A stretch of DNA of 64,000 nucleotides from Xiphophorus maculatus (GCF_002775205.1 NC_036457.1:9254024-9318023); one strand, 5' to 3'; numbered from the stretch's first letter, positions 22,851 to 39,824 are shown. Notes: a model not told the origin generated them from the letters alone. Numbers and translations: made by a program.

Positions 22851-25800
22851 TTAATTAGAGGCATTCATATTAAGTTCATGTATTAATTAGTTTATCAAGA
22901 CATTAAAAATGATTCACCATAGTAATATATCTAAGGTAATTGTCTAAAAAGTTTCAACCTTTACATCTGGATTGGTTTTCTTAAGAAGTTGCCGTTTCCA
23001 GTAAGTGGGTGGAATCCTTGGTCTCGTCCCTTCAGGGAAGTGGGAGTGCATGAATTTCTAATGCCTCAGTCAGACCTCCCATGCTTTGATTTAAAGCCAG
23101 AGCACTTCCTCACCGCTGAGAGAGAAATAACAATGTGCTTTTTTCTCTGCGCTTTCTCTGAAACCAGATTCTTACAAAATGTTGCTTGAGGCGGAGGACT
23201 TTAAATATTTACTTCCAGAACAGAACCAGATTGGGAAAAATGTGTGATTTATGGCATGCACTTTTGGCAGTTGCTGAAAACAAAATAAGTTGACTCATTT
23301 TACTTGCATGGTACCACTTGTGCCGCTCGGTTTCTTGGCTATGAATGCAATCTTTTAAACTCTCTCTAACAATGCAACCTGGTCGGAGGACTATGTGAGA
23401 CGGAATCGGAGACAGGAGAGCTGATCCAGATCGAAAAACCTTGGATGATAGTAGAAGTTTCCTTGTCCCACTCCTGAGTGGAATGCATTAAGCTGACCCT
23501 CTGATGACTCGTGCCTTTTATAAATGTCTAATGTGTCCAGAGTGTCTGTCAAGTGAGACATTTGGGCCTGTTCATGATAAGTGATACATCTGACACTGAT
23601 CTGCTCACCGGCCCAGAGCGCTTCATTGTTTGGGTCCCCTGCTGTACCTGATCCGAACAGTTTTCCAGAACTGAACTCCCTTCACAGAGCTTTGATTGTT
23701 TCATATTCCTTCCACATTCTTGGGCCTGTAGCTTGTCCTTTGTGTACACTACAGCACATACGCAGTCGCACATTGCAGTAACACTCACCACAACTCTTTT
23801 TTTTTTTTCCTTTCTCAAAAAGTGATAACAGGATGTTCAATAAATACAGTCATGTGGATTTCTCAGGCCCTGGCCGCCCAAAAGCAAAGGAATAAAAACG
23901 GGAAAACTGGATGTTTCATTTCCTTGAAAATCTTCTGTGCCCTACTAATCCATGTGTAATACAGACTTTATGCTATATTTGCTCAATAAATCATTGCTTC
24001 ATATGCCAGGGAGCAGTAATTCCTATGAGCAAAGACTTGAAAAGCTTATGAAAGTGATTTTTCCTTTTCCTGTTGACCACATTTTTCTTAAAAAGTGTTA
24101 TGAAGTCTCATTTTTCATGCTCTGAACAACAATGTTGTTTAAAAGATCTATAAAATTTTTTGTTCTAACCACAAAAATAAAACTCTAATGTGTTTTTCTG
24201 CACAATATTTTGTTTGATATAAACACCTATGTTTTCTATTGATATAATTTTTGGATATACTGCAATGTCTCTGCCAGAACCTCATTTACCCAAATCAGGC
24301 TGGGAAATGGGTTTTGGACACCAGGGAAATCTGGTATGCCTCTGCTGCTCTCACAGCTAATTAGAGTGTGAACTAATTGGATGGCTAACTTTAGCAAAGG
24401 GACAGCCTAGTTCCATCCATCCGCTATCTACAGAGTACGGAGGTGGGGACGGAGAGGAGCCTGCTGGTGATGTCCGAGCTCATTCCACAATATTTCAGCA
24501 ACAACGTTTATCTGGGAAGCCTGTATCCAGATCCAGAGTTAGTGTCTTGTTTATTCCAAAACATTTTATTCTGGTGAATAAAATCAAGAAATCCTCTGAA
24601 ACCCTGATTGATCGAGACACGCAGCACTTTTGAAATATTAATTGTATAAACGGTGCCCTCTTTGTGGCAGATGAAAAGAAAGTTTGACAAAATTGAGCCA
24701 GACATTCACAGATCGTTTTAAGTTCAGGATGATAAACTAACAGCTTCTCACTTGCAGCTGACCCCACAACTGCCTCTATCTTGTCTTTGTATTGCTTCGA
24801 AGGTCTTGTCTCCCTTAATGCATGTGCACTGAGGTTAAGTGGGTGAATGGGGCTATTTTCTCCTCTGACTCATGTGCTTGTGAAGTAAGAGGAACATGTA
24901 TGGATAAAGACGAAGGCTGTAGGAAGCTATGGATCATGTTTCTGAGAAACTGACTCGCAGGTCACATACAAGTAACAGCTGGAGGAAACATGGAGCACAT
25001 TAGGACCACTAGGTTACTAATATATGTGTATATTCTGCCTTAAATATAATCTTGACAGATGCCTGATTCTACGTTTTTGTGGGAAAAGAAATTACTATGA
25101 CTGCTCACTCTCAGTCCTGTTTCATACATATAAAACCAGGATAGTGAAACTCTTGAAGTCAAATTCTGTCCTATGTTTTGGTGTACCAGCAGCCATCTGA
25201 CGACCACTCTGAAACTTTTCTAGATGTACCTCTGACACTCACACAGAAAATGTTTGATCCAGATCCATTGGACTAACTGGTATCACTTCACAGCAAAAGA
25301 AAATTAAACAAAATCCTGCTACTGCTATCATTTTTTTTACATGTGTCATGTTGATAATTTTCTGCTTGTTTATAACAAATCGCCTGGAGGAAGAGAGAAA
25401 TTTCTCTGGGTGCCACAATACCTGTGGGGTTTAAATATTGTAGCCCATATGTGGATTTGGGGGTCAGTGGGAATGCTTGCTTTAAACAATCAGCACTATT
25501 GTCAAAAGTGTTGGTGATGGCATGATCCCAATGGGCAACAAGACTTCTGACTCGGTGTCAGTGAGAAGAGGTGAGTGAATAATGGAACTGAATAAATAGA
25601 AATGTGGATCTATTTTTACATTCCCTTGACAGCTGGCAGTTTTCAGGATAATTCTTTCAGTGGATTCTCATCAGGTCTGGACAACTTTTACACAGGTTAG
25701 TTATGTAACCCAAAAAGGTTTTTAAAAACTGAAGAAAATCATTAGTAGGCCTACTTGGTGCATTTTTCTTCTACGAACAAAGTGATTTGTCAAAATGTTC

Positions 25801-26329
25801 ACTCCAGAAGGTCAGACGCTAATGGATTAAGTGCCTGCAGGTTTGTCTGTGCTCCTACCACACTAACACATTATCACATCACACCAAAAGGTAGGAATCT
25901 TTTCCATCACCTCTTTTCTATCAAATGGGATCTGTGAGCTCGCATGGGAGGAAATCTGAATGTTAAATACTGATAAAGCATGTTCTGAATATTATCAGAT
26001 TTTTTCTTGATGTGTACCATGACTTCTGTTTGATCTGCCGGCAGCACCTTTCAACCACCTGCTCAGTCTCATAATGCTGAGTTTTTCGTGATACAGTCAG
26101 ACACAATATGTTTCCAACAGATTCTGTGAGGGCATGATGACAGACTTACAGTGGAGTCTTCCTGTGCCGATCAGATAATCTCTATCTGTCTTTCTGTTTC
26201 ACAGAATGTGAATACCTATGAGGGCGAGGCTGTGAGCAGACGTTCGGGAGATTCAGAAATCTCTTATGCAAACGTGTTTGTCCCCTTGGAAATTTCTGGG
26301 GTTTTTTCCAAAATGTAGATCCTCAAACA
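22851..26329. other. Gene-free stretch
   Basis: No exon, RNA gene or mobile element that I can support. Base composition is ordinary for the window. Confidence 0.45.
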
Positions 26330-26935
26330 AACTTTTATCTTATGCAAGGATAACCTGTGTCAAAACAACAATGCAGTTTTGAAATGGGTTTCCTTCATGA
26401 AGGGAAATTGCTATCCAAGCTAACCTGGCTCTGTTTGAGAAGAAATTATTGAACCTGCACAATCTGTTTAAGGTCATTCCCCAACATTCAAAGGAGGAAT
26501 TGCTGGAGTGCTCTGAATCATTATTTTGCTGCATAACCCAAGTGTAGGTGGAAAAAGTTTAACTTTTGTCAGATTAGTCCAAGAAATATTTTCCTAAAAG
26601 TGTTGGGGGTCATCAAGATCCTTTTTGGCAGATGCAAATCGGGCCTTTGTGTTCTTTTTGGTCAGCAGTAGTTTTGGGTTTGGAACTCTCCCATGGAGGC
26701 CAATTTCTTTCTCTTGAATCACGTTTACTGACCTTAAGGGAAATAAGTATTTTAGGTCTCTTGGTTCTCTTGGGTCGTCCTGGATGTGTTGTTGACAATC
26801 TCTAGGGGTAATTTTAGAAGACCAGCCTGTGTTTGGAAGATTTACCAATGTTCCATGGTTTCTCCATTTGTGAATACTGGCTTTTGTTGGAGCCAGCATT
26901 GTTGATTTGCAAGCATTTCAAGTCTTTTTTATTTT
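26330..26935 (-). mobile_element. Decayed Tc1/mariner-like transposon, minus orientation
   Basis: Minus-strand translation at 26594-26899 shows the helix-turn-helix and linker part of a Tc1 transposase, with KWRNHGTLVNLP, SKITPRDCQQHIQDDP, GLHGRVPNPKLLLTKKN and FASAKKDLDDPQHF. A remnant of the catalytic part follows (near 26490-26545), after an apparent internal deletion. Frames are broken and the copy cannot be active. Confidence 0.85.
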
Positions 26936-29542
<2,607 letters not shown>

Positions 29543-29589
29543 TTTATGTTAATTTTCAAAATACTGGTACTGAACGCGATGAGCAGGTG

Positions 29590-29850
29590 TTGACTATTTA
29601 GCGGTAAGCTTCTTTTTGACTGTCGAAGTTGTTACGCATGCGCAGGCCATAGCGCCAATTATATTGAAAAAGCAATGACGTATCGTTGTAAAAGTTACCA
29701 GCTGGACTTCAGGAGAGAAACAGGGAAGTGAAGTATTAAGACGGACTTCGGACCTCCTATTTTTAATGTTAATGAAGGACGTCATGTCTCCAGCGGCTGC
29801 AGGGAGTCGAGGACGTGAACTCCCTCCGAAGACATATTCAGAAAAAACAC
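29590..29850 (+). promoter_or_regulatory. Promoter-like region and candidate first exon ending at a splice donor
   Basis: CpGs are concentrated here compared with many kilobases either side. It contains an NRF1-type palindrome core (ACGCATGCGCAGG at 29634-29646), an ATGACGTAT at 29674-29682 and a CREB/ATF-like GACGTCAT at 29778-29785. A splice donor GTGAGT starts at 29851. In the last 79 bases before the donor an open frame starts with ATG at 29772 (MKDVMSPAAAGSRGRELPP...), with no in-frame stop before the donor; I do not recognise it. These are hallmarks of a promoter and first exon of a plus-strand transcript. Whether the ATG is used is unknown. Confidence 0.4.
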
Positions 29851-30906
29851 GTGAGTGATAACATACAAGTTCTTTTCCTATAATGAGCAAAAACCATTTT
29901 CGAGTGGAGCGTTTAATGAATTACTCCGGGGCACAAGCAAGAACAAGAGTTTCGTGTTATCTGATCCTTAAAACAGGTGTGCAGGGCAGGTAGAGCCCAG
30001 GATAACGAAGATAAAAGCTGACAGACGAACGCTGATAAAAGATAATAGGTGGGATTTATGGTGAAACAGGTTGCAGGGTGACCCTGCGGGGCGGTGACTG
30101 CTAAGTGCTGTGAGATGAATGGAAAGAACGAGGAGTTCAACTTTAATGAGGGACAGTGGTGAGACTTGATAAACTCACCCTTTATGAAAATTATCTTATA
30201 TAAGACAAGACAGCAGTTTTCAAAAGCACTGTCTCACTGAAGATGGTGTTGAGCTAATGACACTGACTATAATATTATAAGTATTTCGACTTTTTACTCC
30301 TGGTTAGACTTCAGCCTGGTGATAGAACAGCAGCAGATGGATGAAGGAAAAGCACAGTTTGTTTTGGCACCTGCTGAAGATTTCCACAGTGAATAATTTC
30401 AGTCTTCTTAAAAAAAATAAATAAATACTGAGGTCACCTCATATCTCAGAAATGTGTGTATATGTGATGAAAGCAAAATCAGCATGAAGAGAAAAAGTCA
30501 CTCAGATGCAGGGAAATGAGATGGAACATATACTTTAAAATTAAATAATCTAATTTATTTTAATTAACAGTAATGCCTAATATGACCATTTACTGAATAG
30601 ATGCTATGAAAGTAGTATTGTCTGCTTGTAATGGGCGTGACTCTGAGACCACCTTTATGCAAGCTGACTAAGACCAGGTAGAAAAAGAACCTGCTTCTTC
30701 ATCCAAAGATCCCAGTTAATCATTATTCAAAATTAGTTTTCAACGATTTCAATCTAAGCAAATCTGGCAGATTGCATCGAGTTATGGACTTGCAGCATTC
30801 CCTGCCTGGACGAGCTCGTAGCGAGACTAGACAATCGCTTGCATTGTGTCGTTGAGTTATAGCAATCCATTTTACTGCGTATGAGAAGACAAAACTCCCC
30901 TTAACG

Positions 30907-31134
30907 CAGGGGTCTCAAGCTCCAGTCCTCGAGGGCCGCAGACCTACAGTTTTTAGATGTGCCACAGGTACAAACCACTGGAATGAAATGGCTTAATTAC
31001 CTCCTCCTTGTGTAGATCAGTTCTCCGAGCCTTGCTAATGACCTAATTATTCTATTGAGGTGTGGTGCAGCAGAGGCACATCTAAAAGTTGCAGGACTGC
31101 GGCTCTCGAGGACTGGAGTTTGAGACCCCTGCAA
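30907..31134. mobile_element. hAT-like miniature inverted-repeat element
   Basis: Ends are inverted copies: left CAGGGGTCTCAAGCTCCAGT with CCTCGAGGGCCGCAG following, right GGCTCTCGAGGACTGGAGTT then TGAGACCCCTG. Length is about 228 bp with no coding capacity. The design is a common non-autonomous hAT-type element in fishes. No clean 8-bp target duplication is visible. Confidence 0.75.
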
Positions 31135-31620
31135 CGGGTAAAACGCTCCAGAAGAACCTGGCTCAGTCCTAGTTTATTTCAAAAAACACATTTGACCCTG
31201 TACAGAAAAAGAAATGAATAAATGATGTAAGAGTACTTTCTATATTGAGAAAGGCACCACAGAAAACCAGACCAGATGTAGTTATGGAAAGAGAAAAAAA
31301 AGCTAAAATAAGACATGAAGTCGACAGTTGAAATAACCACAAATAATGCAAATTGGAGAGTAGTAGAAGAAGAAAGTGGTGAGTCTGTCCTCAAGCAGCC
31401 TTATTTCTCTCTTTTTAAAATGTATTCAATAATTTGTTTCCATATTTGGACCTTATTTTTAGATAATGTGAAAAAAAATGCTTTCGGTTTTTTTATCTGC
31501 TTTTCAGTTGAGTCATTTATTATCAAACTGTTATGTTTTACAATACAACAACAGAAACTCCACAGATGATGAAACTGTATTTATAGCCCAGATTTTAATA
31601 TTTTGTCTTTTCCTTTCTAA
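31135..31620. other. Gene-free stretch between two mobile elements
   Basis: Short AT-rich frames only; nothing recognisable. Confidence 0.4.
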
Positions 31621-31689
31621 CTTACAACTTGAAGTCTTCTGCAGTAGTTGTGGATTTTGCCCTTTATTTTCTCAGATGGAAAAGCTCTC

Positions 31690-32000
31690 AGTTCTTCTTG
31701 GGCAAAATGGCTTCAGTGCCATTTTTCTTGGGCAAAATGGCTTCAGTTCCTTTATTTTTTAAATCATTTTACTTGAACTGCATATTTGACTTCTCCTCAA
31801 AGTGGCTCATAGATATTGAGGTCAGACGACTGAAATAGCCGCTGCAGAACCTTCACTTTTTTGTGCTGTTGTCAGTGACTGGTCCACTTGGCCTTGTGTT
31901 TTGGAGTGTTGTGATGTTTGAACACAGGGTTGGCCCAAAGTTGTATGGGGACTTAAATAGAATTTGATTTGGGGCACCACTTTGTGAAAAGAACATCATT
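31690..32000 (-). mobile_element. Probable degraded Tc1-like fragment
   Basis: The plus strand carries GCTGCAGAACCTTCACTTTT, GGTCCACTTGGCCTTGTG and TTTTGGAGTGTTGTGATGTT, resembling the complement of the transposase region around the second catalytic Asp in fish Tc1 families. It also contains two direct copies of CTTGGGCAAAATGGCTTCAG about 32 bases apart (near 31698 and 31730). Boundaries are uncertain. Confidence 0.4.
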
Positions 32001-35000
32001 AACAGCATTTCTGTACACATTGGCGGAAACTTATTTGTCAACAAACTGAGCTAAATCATAAAGAGAATATTTGTCTTGTAGCATCAGATTGCAATTATAT
32101 TACAACATCCATCTAACGATGAGAATTATTCTTTGCACTTAGATAAAATAAACTTGCCAGTTTCCTTAAATTAGTATATCAAGCCTTTTAATTGATTCAT
32201 GGTGAGACCATCAATTCAAATCGAACAGTCTTCTCATTCTCTATAAATAAATTGTTTCAAAATGTTTTCAATTTGTGCTTATGCAACATGATTTGCATTG
32301 TATTTCTACATCGTTTCACTCTGAAGCCCGTTGCCCTTTATGTGTTTGTCCAGCCAAAACACTGTTACCATGTAAACAAGAGCCCAAAGCGCAACTAAAC
32401 ATTTGTGTTTCACTGTCCTATAGCGTTGTCATGAAAACTGGGACTTAGTTTGCCGGCGCTTTCTTCCAGCTCTGATGGAAGGTCCAAATATTGATGATGA
32501 TCCCGTAAAAATGGACAGTGTGAATTCTCTATTCACACTGTGCACACTGTTCATTTACTATTCTTTTGAGTAAATTAAGGTTTCACTCAAAAGACTCGGT
32601 CTCAAGGATTTCCAAGTCCTTAAATATTTTTCCTCTTACAATATGACCCTCATTGCAAAATAATCCCAGACACCCTCAATTGTTATGCCCTTTCAGTAAT
32701 TTGGTTTTTATGACTTGATGTCTTCCGCTCATCTTCTGATGAGATTAACTTTGTCCTTGGGATTGTATACTGATGGCTTCGAGACCTTTCTTTAAAGGCA
32801 TTAGGGTATGTCTGGAGATTTGGACAGCTTGGAATCCTGTAGCAAGTAGCAATGATATTATTCACAGAGATGCAGAAGGAAAATCTCAAAGAATGTTTTC
32901 ATTTTCCAGCAGAATAATTGGAAGGAATATTTATTTCCCAAAATAGGTAATGGTAGATATATTCATCTCTGCTAGATGAAACAAAACCAAAGGGTTGGCT
33001 CATTTTGTGATGAGTTGCACCTGTCCAGCAGCCTTCTCCCATGTCCACGGATGGATATTTTTACTGAAGGGCTTTTAGACGGAAGGCTCCACAGGATGCA
33101 TTTGGTCCCACGCTGTATCAGATTTCTGTCCCTGAGGATTAACTAAAATCACTCCACAACCTGCGATATCTATGTTAAGGTCCAGGTGTTGTGTATGCGC
33201 GTCCAAAATGCATCTTCATAGTATTCTTTCTTTTGAACGGTGATGTTTTAAATGTTAGTGTCTGCATGCAATGATTGTGTTGATGTCTTTTCCCCTCCAT
33301 CTGGGCTTTTATCTCTGTTCTGCCTGATGCATTTCCAGGAAGCATGTGGAGTTCAAACATACTGCAAGCGGAAGAAACCCAACTGTGTTTCCATGGGAGG
33401 TTTGGCACATATGTGGACTATTTTGGACCAGATTAATTAGTTTTTGAGGAACTTGTAGTGCAAAAAAAAAAAAAAAAACATATTCGGAACTGACATAAAA
33501 ATCAACAGATTTATTTATGAAAGGTTTATTAGTTCCACATTTCTGCTTCTTGTCTGTCAAAAGGACTTCTGTATTACCTCCAGTTTTTGTTTTAAGGCAA
33601 ATTATAACTGGTAGTAAGGTGTGTTTTTTTTTTTTTTTTTTTTTTTTTATCTCTGCTTTGCCCCAGAGGTTGGGAGGCGGGCAAAAGGTCTTTGTCTTTT
33701 GGGGTCATGATCTTTCACCTGTTGCTGGCATCCATCCATGGTGCAAGGTCACATGCAGGAGCTGAGGCATGAAGACACTAACAAGACAGAGCAAGCAATG
33801 GAAGACTGGAGAGTAGACCAGGAAAGGTGATCGGGGGAATATATTTTTCTCACTTAATACCTTGAAGGACTGTTTGGGGAGAGAGATGAATGTTTGCATT
33901 GGACTAAAACTGTTGAAATGCAAAGATAAAAATAAAAGCAAGGGCAAGCAGAAGGGCCACGAGAGGCTCCCAGCTTCTATCAACACCAACATTTGTCTCA
34001 GTCAGACTAGCAGGGCTTTAGCTGCACAGCTGAGTGAGCTTTCCTTCTTGTCATACAGGAAAAAGGAAGTAAGCTGTGCTAACAAGCTGATTTAAAATTA
34101 GCTTCTGCTTTTATACAATGCTGCTTCACAAAATTGTCCTGTCAAGTTAAAAACCAGGAAATGTTGTTAACCTCAAGAGGAGTATGTATGAGTTCTTAGC
34201 GTCATCTCCTTTTCATGCAAGGTAAATTTTCCTCTTCCAGGAAATATTGATAGTTTACGTTACAGCAAGTCTTATCTGCCTGAGGCGATCAGATTTTATA
34301 ATACATACACAGTCTGTAAAGCTGTGTGTTTTTAAATGTTGCTTAAATATTTAGTAATGTACTGAGCAATATGTGTGTCCTTAGGACTATCACTGCTCAT
34401 TGTTATTCATTATTGCTGTAAGTTTATTGTTGCTAACCAAGTCACTGGAGTCCAATATGGACAAAATTCATATAAATAAAATATGCTAAATTTCTTTGCC
34501 TGTCTACTAACCTCTTGACCAATTTTTTGATCAAATTGTAAATGTGTGTTATAGCTTGCACTAGTTTTCACTAAGTGCTTAGTGAGAGTTTTTTTTAATC
34601 TAGTCTACTTTTATTTGTTTACTTTGATTTCTGAACATCATTTCAAGACTCCAAGTGGAGTCACGCCCCAATCGTGGGCACTGCTACTCTGTTGTGATTA
34701 TAGAATTATAATGCTATCATCTTAGTGTGTATTATTTCTTCTTGTAAGAGATTTAGTGAACAAGTTCCATCAGATTGTTGGTTTGTTGGGGGACAGGAGG
34801 GAGAGGCTCCTCAAGTCTCTTCTCTCTTCTGGATCACAGTCTTTCAGCTGATATCTTTACATCATATCCAACTGTTGCAGTGTAAGATGTTTGAACTTCA
34901 AAATATATTTTCTTTGTAATTTTATACAGTTGTTAATGATGTCAGTGCTGAACAGGACAGGACATGGAGTAGTTTGAGCAGCATAAGGACAATAACTGCT

Positions 35001-35220
35001 GGAGATTTGTCTCTACCTGTTGTGAGCTGAGATGCAAAAAAAATGGTGCTGGCCTCAACTGTCATGCAAAGCGTGGCCTTTTCTCATGCAAAGCTGGGTG
35101 GAATAGACATGAATGTCAGTGTGAAGAAAAGGTCACACAATTTCATTAAAAGTTTATCCTGACTTAATGTGATCAGTGTTCATTTCGGCTTATTTGGGTT
35201 TGTTCTAATTATCTCATGTT
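32001..35220. other. Gene-free stretch
   Basis: No supportable exon or element. It includes poly-A near 33462-33479 and poly-T near 33627-33648. Some sequence at 32640-33180 looks like old transposon relic, but I cannot assign it. Confidence 0.4.
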
Positions 35221-35231
35221 TTTAAAAAGTG

Positions 35232-35277
35232 TCATCCTGTTGGCCTGATGAGTGAGGTCATCAGGCCAACAGGATGA
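35232..35277. repeat. Perfect hairpin, 20-bp arms, 6-base loop
   Basis: Arms 35232-35251 and 35258-35277 (core CCTGTTGGCCTGATGA) around GTGAGG, with no mismatch. G+C is higher than the flanks. No similar sequence was noticed elsewhere in the window. Confidence 0.92.
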
Positions 35278-37799
35278 GCTCCTGTGAAGCAAATGGCTTG
35301 CTTCCTGTTATAATTTCCAGATTGTCTGTCACTGTGTTGCTCATGTGTGTCTGTATACATGCACTCCAAAGCACATAAACCTGATGCATATCACCATGTG
35401 CTTCCTGTTGATGTGCATAGGCGTGCATGTAGGTTCATGGCTGATCGTGTATCCTCATGTCCAGCCAGCGTTTCACTGGCCCAGACGGGAGCAGAAGACA
35501 AACATGCTGGGACCTGCTTTGTGCTGAACTGGGATATTTTTGGACTGTTGGGTTGCTATGACATAGACTGCCAAGGAACTCGCCTTAAAAGAGCAATTTG
35601 GATTTTTTTTTCCCTCCCTCCTTATTAAGTCTTGGTTACTTGATTGTTTAGCGGTAACTTTCTCTTTACTTTAGTGTGGAATTACCATTAAATCTCAATA
35701 AAATAAAAAATTGTGAGTGGGTACAAGCAACTTTGGCAAGATAGTGATTTTTTTTTTTTTTTTGCATTAAAGGGATAGAAGACGCATTAAAGAAGATTGT
35801 CCTGGGTGTGCTCTGTATTGAATGACCCAGCTTCAAATAAATGTAGGCACATAAACCACAAAAGAAATGAACTCATCTACACAACACAGACTAATAATAA
35901 ATCAATGAAGATAACTTTAAAAATTCTTTGTGGTCCAGATGAGTCTTTTATGCTTCATTAAAAGTAAAATGACACAAGAAAAATTTCTGTCATTACCACC
36001 TTGAGTATTTAACCCATTAAAATTGTTATATAATAATTAGTGTACTTTGGTGTACTTTGACCTGCTGGAAGGATTTTTTTTTAAAGCAGAGTTTTTATTT
36101 CTTTCTGTTTTTAATAACATAAGATGATATAAAAAATCTTATCCAAATATGTCTTTCCAGCTTTCTTGTGTGAGAGCGCCTGGGTGGGTCATAGAAAATA
36201 CCATGTCCTTCACTGATGATAAAAACTAATCCTGAGTGTTTGTCCCTTTTATAAAAATGTCCACAAATATGAGTGGTATTGCCACCTTGACCTGGTAATA
36301 CTTGTGATGATGCGTTCAGGAAGTGAAGAAAATATAACATTTATCAGATAGGTCTAGCTGATTGTTCTCAGCGCATCTCATATCTTGAAGGATGCTCATA
36401 TTTTTTACCATTAACTTACTTTAATGTAATTTTTCTTTCCTTAGAAATGGCACGTAATCATTGGTTTCTTTTTCCTGTGCTTATTCAGCATTTTTCCTGA
36501 GCTAGTCTATGCGTGAGGCTGCAGTAAGTGTGCGTCTGGTTTAAGACTTTAATCACTAAAGCCACAGTAAATGGGAGCTGTCAAAGGAACAGCTAGGCTT
36601 ACAATATAACTGGCACACCCACATATAACTCGATGCATTTGGTCCAGTTGTTAAATGAAGCATGTATTGGCTTATTTGCACTTGTCTTATTCTACAGGTC
36701 GCAAGATATCCTGTGCATCTGATAACTGCTGGTTTTCTAAATTTGTTCAGCTGAGAGACATTCCAGGAGTTTTACCTATAGGCTGTTATTTAAGTATTCA
36801 TGTCTGCTTGAGCCTTTATTTTAGAGATGGGCTGTAACAACATGTTGTGCCTAATTACATGGTTTGTTACATTTACAGAGAAAGTCTAGCCTACTGTCTC
36901 GTCTTTTGTGTAATGTATAAATGGTAACCTTGTAAAATTCTGTAATATGTTGCCTCAGACTAGCTTCACCTGTCTGGTTAAAATGAGCCTGAAATTAGAG
37001 GGGTTGCAGAGGTGTATATCCATACCAGTATGGTTTTCTGCGTGTTGGGTTGAAATAACATCTTGACAAATGTTATTTTCTCCGTGTGGGGTTTTTGTAC
37101 ATGATGTATCAGAGTAAAAGGGTGGCATTCCTGGTTTGTAATTTTGATTCACTATTGCTCTGAAATTTCTGACGGATGGACTACAATTAAATTTGTGCAC
37201 ATTCATCACATTGAGTGGTTTCTCTGTAGAATTCCTTATATTTTTTTCAACTTCTTGATGCATCATTTTCCAGTATAATCATGCAGGTTGGTATTTTATT
37301 CCTTGGAACATGTTGCATGAATAGAGTGTCTATTAGTTTCTGTAAACAGCAGTCTTTGTGTGTGTTCCAGGCGAAGGCTAGATTTCTGTAGCAGCCAGTT
37401 TAAACAACTAACATATGTCCATATAAAATGCCAGTTTATTTTTAAATAACTTCTTGCAACTTTTTTTGTGCTTCTTTTCACTACAGCTTAAACATCTCAC
37501 CGCTATGTTAAATATTTCAAATAGTTAAAGGACATTAGCATACGTTTGATTGCCTATCTTTATAGAAAGAAACCTGCACCAAGACATTAGTTTCACACTC
37601 AATTTCAGCTGCATATTACATACTATATTTTTATAGAGACAAGATATTTTCTTTCCATGTTAGGCCAACCAATGAACCAGACATTTGGGCTGGTTGCTCT
37701 TATGACGTCATCATGATTCATTGGGCCTACTTTATATTAAAAAGTCACAATCATCTTTGCGTCTTGCAGAACAGACTCAATAAAATTGCACTTTTTTTA
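35278..37799. other. Gene-free stretch
   Basis: No exon or mobile element that I can support. Confidence 0.4.
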
Positions 37800-37925
37800 T
37801 GATGGCCTTTAAAATATCAAGCAGAAAAGGCATAAATCTCTGCCCAAGCAGCATTTTAACAATTTTCTGACTTATGAACAAATGTGTGTTGGCATTTAAA
37901 AAAACTAGTCATTACTTGCTTCAAC
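37800..37925. repeat. Dispersed repeat, copy A
   Basis: Shares the order of short blocks TCTCTGC-CAAGCAGCATTT, a GCATTTA segment and CTAGTCAT-ACTTGCTTCA with 49015-49135, in the same orientation. The family is not recognised. A 12-bp inverted repeat (37950-37961 with 37969-37980) lies just downstream. Confidence 0.45.
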
Positions 37926-38959
37926 AGTATTACTCATAAAGTTGCATGCAAAGACATGCAACTTGTAATTGCATGTCTTTGGAAATATAATATTTTTTGA
38001 ATGCTAAGAGTCAATCTTTTCCCCATTATGCAGCACACTTATGAAATGAACAACACGTTTGTCTTTCATTGGAAAGATTTAAAGATTTTCAGAGTTGCAT
38101 CTATTTGAATTTTGTGGTCAATTTCTGGTCCACAAAATGGCTGGAAATTTAGCTAAGTATATTATTTCTAACTACTTAATATGATCCATAAATCTTTTTT
38201 AAAGGCTGTGATCTTGACTTTCAGTTTAGCATCTAGTCATGTGTGCTTAAGTATTCTCTTTGTATATTGGTGTGTGCAATTTAGTGTATTCGTAGCTGGA
38301 GATTTCTTATCTAGGGTATTTACATATTATAGGAGCAGTCAAAGTATTTATGGGGTTGTAGTGCAACTGACAGATTTTCTTGCCTAATTTAAAGTTGCTG
38401 TATAATATAAACCTTACATTGCTTTGTAAGGGAACTCCACTGTTCATAATAATGAATAATGCTTTAATAATATTAAATTTAATATTCTTTAACATAACAT
38501 TTTAATAACAATTTTGTAGAATTTGTAATAGGAAGACATTAATAAACATTGAAGTGGTTGAACATTAAAGTAGCATTCTTGCTTCTCTGTGGTTCCCATT
38601 TATGACATGTTTATCAGTATAATAGACTGGTGGTGATCTGCAGAACTATTAAGAGACAGAGAGATGGAGAAGAAGAAGAAAAATGGCCAAGTGGGTCAGG
38701 GGTCACAAACTTGCCATACCCAAAGAATGTCCCTTGACAACCATTGACATTTTTATATCTGTGGGGCAAATTCTTAGCTATAATTATCAGTTTGGCGACT
38801 CTAAGGTGAGACAAAAAAGAATTCCTCTGGTTTTATTTACATACATGCTAAACTTTTACTTGTCGCTGGGAATTAGTCTTTAAAGTAACTTTTTCATACC
38901 CAATATTATATATGCAGAAACTCAATAATGGATGTTGTTGCATATGATCCAACACACTT

Positions 38960-39360
38960 TTACCTTTAGAACTACCTTAATTCTGGTGACGTGTTGGATT
39001 GAGATTTGGTGACTACATAGTCCAATGGAGTACATTAAACTCAAGAAACCAGTTTATTTGATCTATGTGAAATGGTGCTAGCAGTAGCAATCAGAGAATG
39101 GATGTACTGTGACCATAAAAGGATGGGCTTGAGAAGTCCATAAGACTTGCACAGTGGTTACTAAGTGATCTAAAGTGTACCAAAACAACACTCCCCACAC
39201 AATTACATCACCACCAGCAGCCTGAAATATTTGGATGTACAAGAATAGATCTATGCTTTCTCCCCCGAAGTTGATATGAATGTCATTTCTTATTGTCCAA
39301 TTTTACTGAGAATCTGTTATTTTCCACAGTAACACATTTTTCTTTGATTGGCTGCTTTGT
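38960..39360 (-). mobile_element. Decayed Tc1/mariner-like element, minus orientation
   Basis: The plus strand contains AGATTTGGTGACTACATAG, CAAGAAACCAGTTTATTTGA, CTGTGACCATAAAAGGATGG, CACTCCCCACACAATTACAT and CACCACCAGCAGCCTGA. These follow, in order, the complement of the catalytic half of a fish Tc1-like transposase whose full elements end in TTATTAGGTAC repeats. Both ends are missing or unrecognisable. Same family as the element at 53.5 kb. Confidence 0.7.
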
Positions 39361-39824
39361 CACATCATAAGACATTGTTATTTCAAAGGGAATGATGTGG
39401 GATTATTATGCAGGCCATTTAAATGAAAGTGGATCAGAAGATACCTTGTAGTAATGCTTTAATTTATAAGATCCATATCCCATTTCCCAACTGTTACCAA
39501 CTTCTTTCTTTGAGTGTTCCCTTGGCTGATGAATTGAATCCACGAGGTGCATAGGTCATTATACAATGATGTTGACCAAAAAGCAGATGAATTAGCCATT
39601 ATTGTTTTGTGTTTGCAGCAGTTTCAATATGCTATGGATGCAACAATTTTTTCTTGTAGCTGTAATATGCTTTAATGTAAAACAGACTTGAAGTTATCCA
39701 TTTGGCTACTCTCGTGTTTTTAAGCCTGGCCACAGATTCATTTATGTAACAATCAAAGCAGATGATGGGTGCAAGTCAACCCACTGCTGTTAATGCTTTT
39801 AAGCTACTCACAGAGAACCGAGTT